Part shown: one piece after another, positions 17,102-25,588 of the stretch
Position numbering within the stretch: the stretch's first letter is position 1
How the letters are laid out: each line of letters opens with the position of its first letter
Origin: Synechococcus sp. JA-3-3Ab
GTDB taxonomy: Bacteria > Cyanobacteriota > Cyanobacteriia > Thermostichales > Thermostichaceae
Assembly: GCF_000013205.1 (NCBI RefSeq)
Contig: NC_007775.1
Location: 2,811,001-2,875,000, forward strand
DNA length: 64,000 nt
Reading direction: 5' to 3'
Translations under genes and position numbers: made by a program
Notes under the pieces: generated by a model
Seen by the model: the letters and a program-made list of their open reading frames with translations, nothing else
Told to the model about the DNA's origin: nothing
The model's database searches: none

Positions 17102-18588
17102 AAGACCGGGATCCCTTGCCATTCCGGCTGCCGGTGGGCGTGGGCCGCCTCGCCGCAGGTGCGGGGAGTGGGAAGGATCTTGTCGGGGTTGGCGAGGCGC
17201 TGCGGGTCGAACACCTGCCGCACCCACTGCATGCTCTCCAAGTCTGTGGGCGTAAACATCTCCAGCATGTAGCAGCGCTTGTCGGCCCCGATGCCGTGCT
17301 CGCCAGAAATGCTGCCCCCCAGACGCACGCAGAGCTTGAGGATCTCGCCCCCCAGCTTCTCCACCTGCTCCAGGGATCCCGGCACCGACTCGTCGTAGAG
17401 AATCAGCGGATGGAGGTTGCCGTCGCCGGCGTGGAACACATTGGCCACCGGGTAGCCGTACTGGCGGCTGAGGCGCTCGATTTCTTTGAGGACATAGGCT
17501 AGCTGGCTGCGGGGGATCACCCCATCCTGGACGTAGTAGTTGGGGCTGAGCTTGCCCATGGCGGCAAAGGCCGCCTTGCGCCCCTTCCACAGACGCGCCC
17601 GCTCTTCTGGGCTGGAGGCAACTTGCACCTGGCGCGCCCCGTTTTTCAGGCACAGGGCCTTTACCTGCTGGCTGGCTTCCTCCACCTCCAGCTCCAGGCC
17701 GTCCACCTCCACCAGCAAGATGGCCGCCGCATCCCGTGGGTAGCAGCCCAACTGCACCACATCCTCCACAGCATTGATGCTGAAGTTGTCCATGATCTCC
17801 AGGCCGGCGGGGATGATCCCGGCGGCGATGATGTCGGAAACGGTGGCTCCTGCCGCCTCGACGCTGTCAAAATCCGCCAGCAAAACCTGCACCTGGGCCG
17901 GCGCCTTGAGCAAGCGCAGGGTAATCTCGGTAGCAATGCCCAGAGTGCCCTCGGAGCCGACGAACAGGCCCACCCAGTCGTAGCCGGGCATCTCCGGGAT
18001 CTTGCCCCCCCAGCGCACCACTTCCCCATCCGGCAGCACCACCGTCAGGCCGAGGATGTGGTTGGCCGTCACCCCGTACTTGAGACAGTGGACGCCGCCG
18101 GAGTTTTCCGCCACATTGCCGCCGATGGAGCAAACCGACTGGCTGGAGGGATCCGGCGCATAAAAGTAGCCCTGGGCGGCCACCGCTTGGGTAATCCAGG
18201 CGTTGATTACTCCCGGCTGCACCACCATGCAGCGGTTGTCTAGGTCAATCTCCAGGATCTGTTTCATCAGGGTGGTGGCGATGACGACGCTATTTTCCAG
18301 CGGCAGCGCCCCTCCCGAAAGGCCGGTGCCGGATCCCCGCGCCACGAAGGGCACCTGGTAGCGGCTGCACAGCTTCACCACCTGCGCCACCTCCTCCGTG
18401 GTGCGCGGCAACACCACCAGAGCCGGCCTTTGCCGGTAGCTGGTCAGCCCGTCGCACTCGTAAACCAGCAGCTCCTCCGGCCTGCTGATCACCCGCCGGG
18501 GATCGAGAATTTTTTTGAGCTCAGCCCTCAGTTTGAGCCAATCGAAGGTGAGGCCAGCTTGCAACGGGTGAGAGGAGCGAACAGCCAT
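17098..18588 (-). CDS. glcD: Glycolate oxidase/dehydrogenase subunit GlcD (FAD-linked)
   Basis: 496 residues of the FAD-binding type 4 (VAO/PCMH) family: RGSGTGLSGG pyrophosphate loop near residue 85, SIGGNVAENSGG, then the FAD-oxidase C domain with HAGDGNLHP and GEHGIG. Oxidises glycolate (photorespiration) or D-lactate; the two cannot be separated by eye. The open frame extends to 18888 but would overlap the divergent methyltransferase; ATG 18588 gives the family start and leaves a 69-base divergent promoter region. The 3' ends of this gene and the AAA gene share CTAG. Confidence 0.9.
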   Translation of the reverse strand: MAVRSSHPLQAGLTFDWLKLRAELKKILDPRRVISRPEELLVYECDGLTSYRQRPALVVLPRTTEEVAQVVKLCSRYQVPFVARGSGTGLSGGALPLENSVVIATTLMKQILEIDLDNRCMVVQPGVINAWITQAVAAQGYFYAPDPSSQSVCSIGGNVAENSGGVHCLKYGVTANHILGLTVVLPDGEVVRWGGKIPEMPGYDWVGLFVGSEGTLGIATEITLRLLKAPAQVQVLLADFDSVEAAGATVSDIIAAGIIPAGLEIMDNFSINAVEDVVQLGCYPRDAAAILLVEVDGLELEVEEASQQVKALCLKNGARQVQVASSPEERARLWKGRKAAFAAMGKLSPNYYVQDGVIPRSQLAYVLKEIERLSRQYGYPVANVFHAGDGNLHPLILYDESVPGSLEQVEKLGGEILKLCVRLGGSISGEHGIGADKRCYMLEMFTPTDLESMQWVRQVFDPQRLANPDKILPTPRTCGEAAHAHRQPEWQGIPVF

Positions 18589-18657
18589 AGGGGGCGGCAG
18601 AACATCTCGTGAGGGGGATATCGTCACTATAGTCTGGATAGTCTGGCCGGAGAGCCT

Positions 18658-19884
18658 ATGCAGTCCCGCAACGCCGAACAGATCCTTGAGCAAGTGCGGC
18701 AGCTCTACGACCTCTACCCCTTCCCACCACAGCCCATCGGCACCGTTCCCCCGCCGGGGTGGAACTGGCGCTGGAGCTGGCCCCAGGCCTATGCTTTTTG
18801 CACCGGATCCCATCCGGGCCGGCGCAAGGTGCGCATCCTGGATGCCGGCTGCGGCTCTGGGGTAGGGACAGAATACATCGCCCACCAAAACCCGGAAGCG
18901 GAGATCTGGGCCTTTGACCTAAGCGGCCGCGCCCTGGAGATTGCCAAGGCCCGCTGCCGGGCTTCCCAGGCGCCGCCGGTGCAGTTTTGCCAGCTCAACG
19001 TTTACGACATCGACCAACTGCCGGGGCAGTTCGACTTCATCAACTGCGTGGGCATGCTCCACCACCTGCCGGATCCGCTGGCGGGGCTGCAGGCGCTGGC
19101 GAGCAAATTGGCCCCTGGCGGGATCCTGCATTTGTTTGTCTATGGCGAGCTGGGCCGCCACGAAATTCGCTTGATGCAAAAGGCCATCCGCCTACTGGTC
19201 GCCGGCTCCGAACACCAGCCCCTGGCTTCCGCAGAACACCTGCAACAAGGGCTACAGGTAGGCCGCCGCCTCTTCCGGATTTTGCCGGAGAGCAACCGCA
19301 TCCAGCAGCAGGAACGCGCCCGCTGGGCCGTTGAGAACGTGGACGACGAATGCTTTGCCGACATGTACCTGCACCCGCAGGAAGTGGACTACAACATTGA
19401 GACCCTGTTTGAGCTGATCCGCGCCTCCGGGCTGCAGTTTTTGCGCTTTTCCAACCCGGAGTTCTGGCGGCTGGAACGGGTGTTGGGCCAGGATGAGGCC
19501 CTGCTGGCCCAGGCGGCTCAACTGCCAGAGCCGGAGCGCTACCGCCTGATCGAGCTGCTGGATCCGGTGGTGGCCCACTACGAGCTCTTCCTCGGCAAGC
19601 CTCCCCTCCCCCGCTGGGAATGGACTAGTCCGGAGGCGGTGGCCTCGGCTGTTGCCCACCTCAGCCCATGTCTAGGCCTGTGGCCGGGCCGGAGCATCTT
19701 CAACTACGCCTACGAGGCAATCTCCCTCAGCGAGGAAGCCTTCGCCTTCCTGCAGCAGGTGGACGGGATCCGCACCGTCCAAGCCCTTCAAGACAGCCTG
19801 GAGTCTCCCCTGGGCTGGCCGCAGTTGCAGCAGTTGCTGCGCTGGCAAGTGCTGCTCTTGGAGCCACGGGAGGGCTGTCTTTGA
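18658..19884 (+). CDS. Class I SAM-dependent methyltransferase with C-terminal extension
   Basis: 408 residues. Residues about 60-175 form a methyltransferase core: [16 protein letters not shown] (SAM loop I), AFDLS with the acidic Asp for ribose binding, [12 protein letters not shown] as motif IV and [10 protein letters not shown]. The N-terminus contains the [10 protein letters not shown] motif known from a family of bacterial methyltransferases of unknown substrate. The last 130 residues form a separate domain with several acidic and aromatic patches that I do not recognise. Divergent from glcD. Confidence 0.82.
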
Positions 19885-20006
19885 GTGCCTCTGAGCAAAT
19901 GTGGGCAGCCAAGACCGGTGGCAGCATTTGCCTTCTTGGACTTTCCTGCTCTATGCTGGGAGGCTGTGACCTTTTCTCCAGCCCCACCCATTCTGGGGGT
20001 ACTGCC

Positions 20007-20207
20007 ATGCCCAAAATCAAAACTCGCAAGGCAGCCGCCAAGCGCTTTCGCCTCACCGGCAGCGGCAAGTTTATGCGCCGCCGGGCCGGGCACAACCACC
20101 TACTTGAGCACAAAACCAGCAACCGTAAGCGCAAGCTGGCGGGTGTAGCCCTGGTAAGCAAGCAGGATCTGGCCAATGTGCGCCTGATGCTGCCCAACAC
20201 CCACTAG
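20007..20207 (+). CDS. rpmI: Ribosomal protein bL35
   Basis: 66-residue basic protein starting [14 protein letters not shown] and ending in LMLPNTH, matching bL35 of the 50S subunit. ATG 20007 is preceded by GGGGGTACTGCC. Upstream frames reaching 19668 are shadows. It precedes rplT by 122 bases, the usual order; infC, often first in this operon, is absent. Confidence 0.95.
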
Positions 20208-20329
20208 CTGGGTCCTGTTCGCGCTACGCGCCGCTTCCCCGACGCCTCGGCACGTTGGGGACGGGTTGAAGTCTCAAGGTTTGCCGGGGGCTCGCCAACT
20301 TCTATATCCGTCTGTATTGGGTTACTGCC

Positions 20330-20686
20330 ATGAGAGTCAAACGCGGCAATGTTGCCCGCAAGCGTCGTAAGAAGATCCTCAAGCTAGCCAAAGGCTTCCG
20401 CGGAGCCGGCTCCAAGCTGTTCCGCACTGCCAACCAGCAGGTGATGAAGGCTCTGCGCAGCGCCTACCGGGATCGCCGGCGCAAGAAGCGGGATTTTCGC
20501 CGCCTGTGGATTGCCCGCATCAACGCGGCCACCCGCGCCCAGGGCCTGCGCTACAGCGAGTTCATCGACGGCCTCAAAAAAGGCAATATCCAACTGAACC
20601 GCAAAATGCTGGCCCGCTTGGCCTTCCTGGATCCAGAAGCCTTTACCCAAGTGGTGGAAGCAGCTCGCCAGGCCCGCGCCTCCTAA
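20330..20686 (+). CDS. rplT: Ribosomal protein bL20
   Basis: 118 residues beginning [15 protein letters not shown], typical of bL20, an early assembly protein of the 50S subunit. It may repress its own operon as in other bacteria, but no leader pseudoknot can be proved by eye. The ten bases TACTGCCATG are identical at the starts of rpmI and rplT. The next gene starts four bases after its TAA. Confidence 0.96.
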
Positions 20687-20690
20687 AGAG

Positions 20691-21491
20691 ATGGGGTCTC
20701 GGTCTCCGTTGGCCGCAGCAATCCAGAGGTCTTGCATGGCAGCCGGCCTGGCCTTGGCTTGCTTGGGGAGGGGGATCCCTGCGGCTGCCCGCCCCTGGCC
20801 AGAGATTGTGCGTTCGGGTCAGGTGCGAATTGCGGTCAAAGACAACCTGAGGCCGTTGGGCTTTCGCGATCCCATGGGCAAGCTGCAGGGGTTTGAGATC
20901 GAGCTGGCCCGCGAGCTGGGATCCCGGCTCTTGGGATCCGCGGAGGCGGTGGAGCTGGTGCCGGTAGCCAACGTGAAGCGGCTGCAGGCAGTGGCCGCTG
21001 GGGAGGTAGATCTGGCTATTGCCCAGCTTGGCATTACGCCGGATCGGGCGCGACAAGTGGAGTTTACCTCGCCCTACTATCAGGATGGCCCCAGCTTGGT
21101 TGTGGCCCGTTCCCACAACTGGGAAAGGTGGTCGGATGTGGGCGGCGCGCGGATTGCCGTCCTGCGCGGATCGGCTGCTATTCCTTACCTCCAGCGCTAC
21201 CTCCCAGGGGTTGAGTTGGTGGCGGTGGATTCCTACCGGGAAGGGGCGGAATTGCTCCTAAAGGGAGCGGTGCAGGCCTGGGCAGCGGATCGCTCGGTGC
21301 TGGCCGGGTGGCTGGCGGAGCACCCCCAGTTTCAGTTTTTGGGATCCCCGTTGGCGGCGGTGGGGCTGGGCATTGCCCTGCCCAAGGGGCTGGAGCATGC
21401 TGAATTGCGGCTGCGGGTGCGCCGCGAGCTGGAGAACCTGCGCGCTGAGGGCTGGCTGGCGGAGCGGGCCAGAGCCTGGGGTCTGCCCTAG
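20691..21491 (+). CDS. Periplasmic amino-acid-type solute-binding protein
   Basis: 266-residue member of the SBP_bac_3 family. Signal peptide at residues 1-32 ends in AAARP; the mature part has RSGQVRIAVKDN, GFEIELARELG, VDLAIAQLGITPDR and EFTSPYYQDG, all standard in polar amino acid binders. Residues binding the ligand alpha-carboxylate are not proved. No permease or ATPase gene adjoins it. It is closely spaced (four bases) after rplT, and its TAG stop shares CTAG with convergent purH. Confidence 0.88.
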   Translation: MGSRSPLAAAIQRSCMAAGLALACLGRGIPAAARPWPEIVRSGQVRIAVKDNLRPLGFRDPMGKLQGFEIELARELGSRLLGSAEAVELVPVANVKRLQAVAAGEVDLAIAQLGITPDRARQVEFTSPYYQDGPSLVVARSHNWERWSDVGGARIAVLRGSAAIPYLQRYLPGVELVAVDSYREGAELLLKGAVQAWAADRSVLAGWLAEHPQFQFLGSPLAAVGLGIALPKGLEHAELRLRVRRELENLRAEGWLAERARAWGLP

Positions 21492-23101
21492 TGCAAAAAG
21501 TGACGGATGCCAGTGCAGACCATGGCGATCCCAGCAGCATTGGCAGCAGCAATGGAATCGGCATCGCGGAGACTGCCTCCCGGCTGGATGATGGCGCGGA
21601 TCCCAGCACGGGCTGCCGCCTCCACACTGTCGGCAAAGGGGAAAAAGCCGTCGCTGGCCAAAACCGCTCCTGCTGCCTGCGAGCCGGCCTGGCGAAGGGC
21701 AATCTCGACGGCGCCTACCCGGTTCATCTGGCCTGCGCCAATGCCGAGGGTCTGCCCCTGCCGGGCAACGACGATGGCGTTGGATTTCACGTGTTTGCAG
21801 ACCGTCCAGGCAAACTCCAGATCCGCCCACTCTTCCGGTGTCGGCTGGCGCTCGCTCACCACCCGCCAGGACGGGCGGCGGTCGGATCCCTGGGCCAAGT
21901 CAGCCTCCTGCACCAGGAAGCCCCCAGCCAGGGTGCGAACGGTTTGGGCCGGCCCAACCGCAAAGTCCGGCAGAACCAAAAGCCGCAAGTTCTTTTTGGC
22001 TGCCAGTTGCTCAGCCGCCTCGGGGGTGCAGTCCGGGACAACCACGCATTCCAAAAAGGGCTCCGCCAGCCGCCGGGCAGCCTCCCCATCCAAGGTTTGG
22101 TTGAGGGCGACAATGCCCCCGAAGGCGGAAACGGGATCGGCGGCCAAAGCCGCCTCAAAAGCGGCAGCCAGAGTTGGGCGAACGGCTACCCCACAGGGGT
22201 TGTTGTGCTTGACAATCACCGCCACCGCTGGCCTAGGGCCGTTGGCCAGCCCTAGGCTCAGTTCTGCCGCCAGGGCGCGGGCCGCCTCTAGATCCAGCAG
22301 GTTGTTGTAGCTGAGCTCCTTCCCCTGCAACTGTTTGGCCCGATGCCAGCCGGGAGCAGCCGCATCCACCACATACCAGGTGGCGGCTTGGTGGGGATTT
22401 TCCCCGTAGCGCAGGCGTTGCCAAGGGATCCCTTGCAGTTGAAAAACCTGCTCGGCAGCGGTTGCAGGAGCTGGAGCTTGAGAGGGGCGGGACAGCTCTG
22501 AGCGAGTTAGGTAGTCGACAATGGCGCGGTCGTAGGCCAGTACCTGCTCGAAGGCGCGGCGGGCACACTGGAAGCGAAAGGCCAGCCGCTCCGCCTCGCT
22601 GGAGGGGCTAGAGAGCAATTGCAAATACTGAGGGTACTGGCTGGGATCGGTGAGCACGGTAACGTGGGGATAATTCTTGGCTGCCGCCCGCGCCAGCGTC
22701 GGCCCGCCGATGTCGATCTGTTCAAAAGCCTCCTCCAGCGACACCCCTGCCCGGGCCACCGTCTGCTCGAAAGGATAGAAATTGACCACCACCAACTGGA
22801 TGGGAGGGATCCCCAGCGCCTCCAGATCCGCCCGGTCTTCGCGGCGCTCCAGGCGGGCCAGAATGCCCCCGTGAATGCGGGGGTGCAGCGTTTTTACCCG
22901 TCCCCCCAAGATCTCCGGCGCGCCGGTATGCTCCGAAACAGGGGTGACCGGGATCCCAGCTTCTGACAGCGCCTTGGCTGTGCCTCCGCTGCTGAGCAGC
23001 TGAAAGCCGTGCTCCTGCACGAGGGCCTGGGCCAGCGGGATCAGGCCGGTCTTATCGGAGACACTTAGGAGAGCCAAAGGTGGGAAGGGCTGAGCAGACA
23101 T
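21488..23101 (-). CDS. purH: Bifunctional AICAR formyltransferase/IMP cyclohydrolase PurH
   Basis: Catalyses the last two steps of IMP synthesis in the cytosol. The 537-residue length is normal. N-terminal IMP cyclohydrolase domain starts LLSVSDKTGL and contains FELLSSGGTA-like and GRVKTLHPRIHGG motifs; the C-terminal formyltransferase has the Lys-His pair in VKHNNPCGVA and ends in IRHFLH. The 3' end overlaps the SBP gene by four bases. Confidence 0.97.
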   Translation of the reverse strand: MSAQPFPPLALLSVSDKTGLIPLAQALVQEHGFQLLSSGGTAKALSEAGIPVTPVSEHTGAPEILGGRVKTLHPRIHGGILARLERREDRADLEALGIPPIQLVVVNFYPFEQTVARAGVSLEEAFEQIDIGGPTLARAAAKNYPHVTVLTDPSQYPQYLQLLSSPSSEAERLAFRFQCARRAFEQVLAYDRAIVDYLTRSELSRPSQAPAPATAAEQVFQLQGIPWQRLRYGENPHQAATWYVVDAAAPGWHRAKQLQGKELSYNNLLDLEAARALAAELSLGLANGPRPAVAVIVKHNNPCGVAVRPTLAAAFEAALAADPVSAFGGIVALNQTLDGEAARRLAEPFLECVVVPDCTPEAAEQLAAKKNLRLLVLPDFAVGPAQTVRTLAGGFLVQEADLAQGSDRRPSWRVVSERQPTPEEWADLEFAWTVCKHVKSNAIVVARQGQTLGIGAGQMNRVGAVEIALRQAGSQAAGAVLASDGFFPFADSVEAAARAGIRAIIQPGGSLRDADSIAAANAAGIAMVCTGIRHFLH

Positions 23102-23359
23102 CGGTTGTTAGCGATCTCAAGAGAGCAGAGTTGCCTAGGAGATCCCAACAGGTGGAGATCCCACGCCCCAGCATAGCGCCCCTGCCGGGAGGGGGATAGG
23201 ACTACTGAGAGGTCGGAGAGGTGGCTGGGGTTCACGTGGGATGATCCAGGATGCCAGAAGGTGCAATTCCAGCCACTCAAAAGGGATCCCAGCCCTGCCG
23301 AGAAAGTGCTATGACAAGATGAGCGTGAATTGCCGCTAGAAGGGGGTAACTAGGATCGT

Positions 23360-24076
23360 ATGGATAGAGTCTTGCAGCTCCTGATCCAGGGTTGGTACTA
23401 TTCCATCCCCCTGTTGACGTTCTCAGTCTTCTCGGTGGCCTGTTGCATCGAGCGGGCCTTGTTTTGGTGGAAAGTCACCCACCGGCAGGAGGAGGTGGTG
23501 CGGCAAGCCCTGAGCCAGTACCGCCGCAACCCACGCGCTGCCCAGTACCTGCTGGAGCAAAATGCGGATCTCCCCATTGCCCGCATCTTTTTGGCCGGCC
23601 TGGAGCTGAACGAAGCCAGCCCCGAAGATTTTAAGCTGGCCCTGGAGACAGCCTTGGCGGCAGAGGTGCCCCTGCTGAAGCGCTTCAATACGGTCTTCGA
23701 CACCGTCATTACCGTTGCCCCCTTCCTGGGCCTGCTGGGCACCGTTACCGGCATCATCCAGATCCTCAGCTCCATCCAACTGGGGGATATCGGCGGCACC
23801 GATACGCAAGGGGTAGGGCAGGGGATCGCCGAAGCCCTCTACTCGACCGCTTTTGGGCTGATCGTGGCCATTCCCACTTTGCTAATCTCCAACGTCTTCC
23901 GCTCTCTGTACCTGCGGCAGCTCTCCAAGATCCAGGAGTACGGCGGCGAGCTGGAGTTGCTGCATCGCCAGCGGCAAGAGATGCAAGCCCAACAGCTTTC
24001 CCAGTATTCTTACGCCAAGCCCAGCCCCAGCGGCAGCTCCACTCTTCCTCCCTACTCCCCCCTTGAGCCCTCCTAG
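23360..24076 (+). CDS. exbB: MotA/TolQ/ExbB-family proton channel
   Basis: 238 residues with three transmembrane segments (about 12-32, 120-140, 160-185) in the TolQ/ExbB pattern. Conserved motifs are VAPFLGLLGTVTGIIQ in TM2 and GIAEALYSTAFGLIVAIP in TM3. With its ExbD partner, which starts three bases after the stop, it should form a proton-motive-force-driven stator in the inner membrane. No TonB, TolA, TolB or Pal gene is near. The C-terminal 50 residues are Gln/Ser/Pro rich. Confidence 0.9.
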   Translation: MDRVLQLLIQGWYYSIPLLTFSVFSVACCIERALFWWKVTHRQEEVVRQALSQYRRNPRAAQYLLEQNADLPIARIFLAGLELNEASPEDFKLALETALAAEVPLLKRFNTVFDTVITVAPFLGLLGTVTGIIQILSSIQLGDIGGTDTQGVGQGIAEALYSTAFGLIVAIPTLLISNVFRSLYLRQLSKIQEYGGELELLHRQRQEMQAQQLSQYSYAKPSPSGSSTLPPYSPLEPS

Positions 24077-24079
24077 CCT

Positions 24080-24505
24080 ATGCGCATCCCCGAAGAAAAC
24101 TTTCGATCCGGCGAGATCAACATCGTGCCCCTGATCGATGTCATCTTCTCGATCTTGGTGTTTTTCGTCATCGCCAGCCTGGTGCTTACCCGCTCGGAGG
24201 CCCTCGATGTCAATTTGCCAGAGGCCTCCACAGCCGAAGCCCGCCGCCAGCCAGACGTTACGGTGAGCATCACCGCTGAAGGCCAAATTGCCGTCAACCG
24301 CAAGGCGATTGCCAATCTTGCCGCCCTGATCCCAGAGGTGGAACGCGTCCTGGCCGAGAAGCCGGCTGAAGGGCGCCGCCTGGTGGTGATCAACGCCGAT
24401 TTGGCTCTCTCCCACGGCAAGGTGGTGGAGGTGATGGATACCCTGCAGCGACTGCCCAACGTCAGCCTGGCCATCGCTGCCCGCCGCCCTGCCAATAACC
24501 GTTGA
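24080..24505 (+). CDS. exbD: ExbD/TolR-family stator protein
   Basis: 141 residues: short cytoplasmic start, one transmembrane helix (about 18-40) preceded by INIVPLIDVIFSIL, where the Asp in the helix is the proton-carrying residue of the family, then a periplasmic domain with VTVSITAEGQIAVN and INADLALSHGKVV. Pairs with the upstream ExbB; the start follows its stop by three bases, so translation is coupled. Convergent with argF across a copy of the dispersed repeat. Confidence 0.9.
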   Translation: MRIPEENFRSGEINIVPLIDVIFSILVFFVIASLVLTRSEALDVNLPEASTAEARRQPDVTVSITAEGQIAVNRKAIANLAALIPEVERVLAEKPAEGRRLVVINADLALSHGKVVEVMDTLQRLPNVSLAIAARRPANNR

Positions 24506-24510
24506 CAGGC

Positions 24511-24535
24511 TCCCCTCTGGGGCCGGGGGTGAGGG
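24511..24535 (+). repeat. Dispersed palindromic repeat, degenerate copy A
   Basis: CCCCTCTGGGGCCGGGGGT followed by GAGGG resembles the right part of the fuller copies at 30916 and 41206. It lies in the 33-base gap between convergent exbD and argF and could form a GC-rich hairpin. Confidence 0.55.
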
Positions 24536-24538
24536 CCA

Positions 24539-25483
24539 TCACCCTGCCCCCAGCAGTTGGATCAGGAGCGCTTTTTGCACGTGGAGGCGATTTTCTGCTT
24601 GATCCCACACCCGGGACTGGGATCCCTCCAAGACCTCGGCGGTGATCTCCTCTTCCCGGTGCGCGGGCAGGCAGTGGAGCACAATGGCCTCGCGAGCCGC
24701 CTGTTTCAGCAGCTTAGCATTGACCTGGTAGGGCAGGAAGTCGGCTTTGCGCGCCTCGGCCTGGTCTTCTTGGCCCATGCTGGCCCACACGTCGGTATAG
24801 ACCACCTGGGCTCCGGCGACCGCTTCGTAGGGATCCCGCAACACCCACACCTGCGATCCCTGGGCCAAGGCTTGCGCTTCTGCTACTACTGCCGCATCTG
24901 GCTCGTAGCCGGGGGGGGTGGCGACGCGGATGTGGATCCCGCTCATGGCACAGCCCAGCAGCAGGGAATGGGCAACATTATTGCCGTCGCCGCAATAGGC
25001 CAAGGTCAGGCCCGCCAGTTGGCCGAAGTTCTCCTGGATGGTAAGCAGATCGGCCAAAACTTGGCAGGGGTGAAACTGATCCGTGAGGGCGTTGATCACG
25101 GGGATCTCGGCATATTCGGCAAAGATTTCCAGCTCCCGCTGGTTGTAGGTGCGAATGGCAATGGCGTCCAGGTAGCGGGAGAGAACGCGGGCCGTATCCT
25201 GCAGAGGCTCGCCGCGGCTCATCTGCATCGCCGTCGGCACCAGATCTAGGGTGCTGCCCCCGCACTGGGCCATGGCAGCGGTAAAGCTGACACGGGTGCG
25301 GGTAGAAGCCTTCTGAAACAACAGCCCCAGCACCCGGCCGCGCAGATCCACCCGATAGGGATCCCGCTTCAGTTGCGCCGCTTGGACCAGCAAGGCCGCT
25401 AGCTCCGCCGGGCTCAGGTCGCTGAGTTTGAGCAGATCCCGCCCGGCTAAGTTGATGGATCCTACAGCTTGCAACCCCGCCAT
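24539..25483 (-). CDS. argF: Ornithine carbamoyltransferase
   Basis: Forms citrulline from ornithine and carbamoyl phosphate in arginine synthesis. The 314-residue protein has the carbamoyl-phosphate loop STRTR at 60-64, HPCQVLADL near 137 and HCLPAHR near 268, which carries the catalytic Cys of OTCases. Normal length. Confidence 0.97.
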   Translation of the reverse strand: MAGLQAVGSINLAGRDLLKLSDLSPAELAALLVQAAQLKRDPYRVDLRGRVLGLLFQKASTRTRVSFTAAMAQCGGSTLDLVPTAMQMSRGEPLQDTARVLSRYLDAIAIRTYNQRELEIFAEYAEIPVINALTDQFHPCQVLADLLTIQENFGQLAGLTLAYCGDGNNVAHSLLLGCAMSGIHIRVATPPGYEPDAAVVAEAQALAQGSQVWVLRDPYEAVAGAQVVYTDVWASMGQEDQAEARKADFLPYQVNAKLLKQAAREAIVLHCLPAHREEEITAEVLEGSQSRVWDQAENRLHVQKALLIQLLGAG

Positions 25484-25588
25484 CGCGCTTCACCGCCTCC
25501 GCAAACAACTTCCGGCCCGCGCTGCTGCCTGCTCGCCAGCGCAAGGCCGCTACTCAGCAAGGTCTCGCAGCCTGGGCCCCAACGCTGG

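Noticed and set aside
18589-18888. 100-codon N-terminal extension of GlcD
   Set aside because: Would overlap the start of the divergent methyltransferase gene; sequence is not like GlcD.
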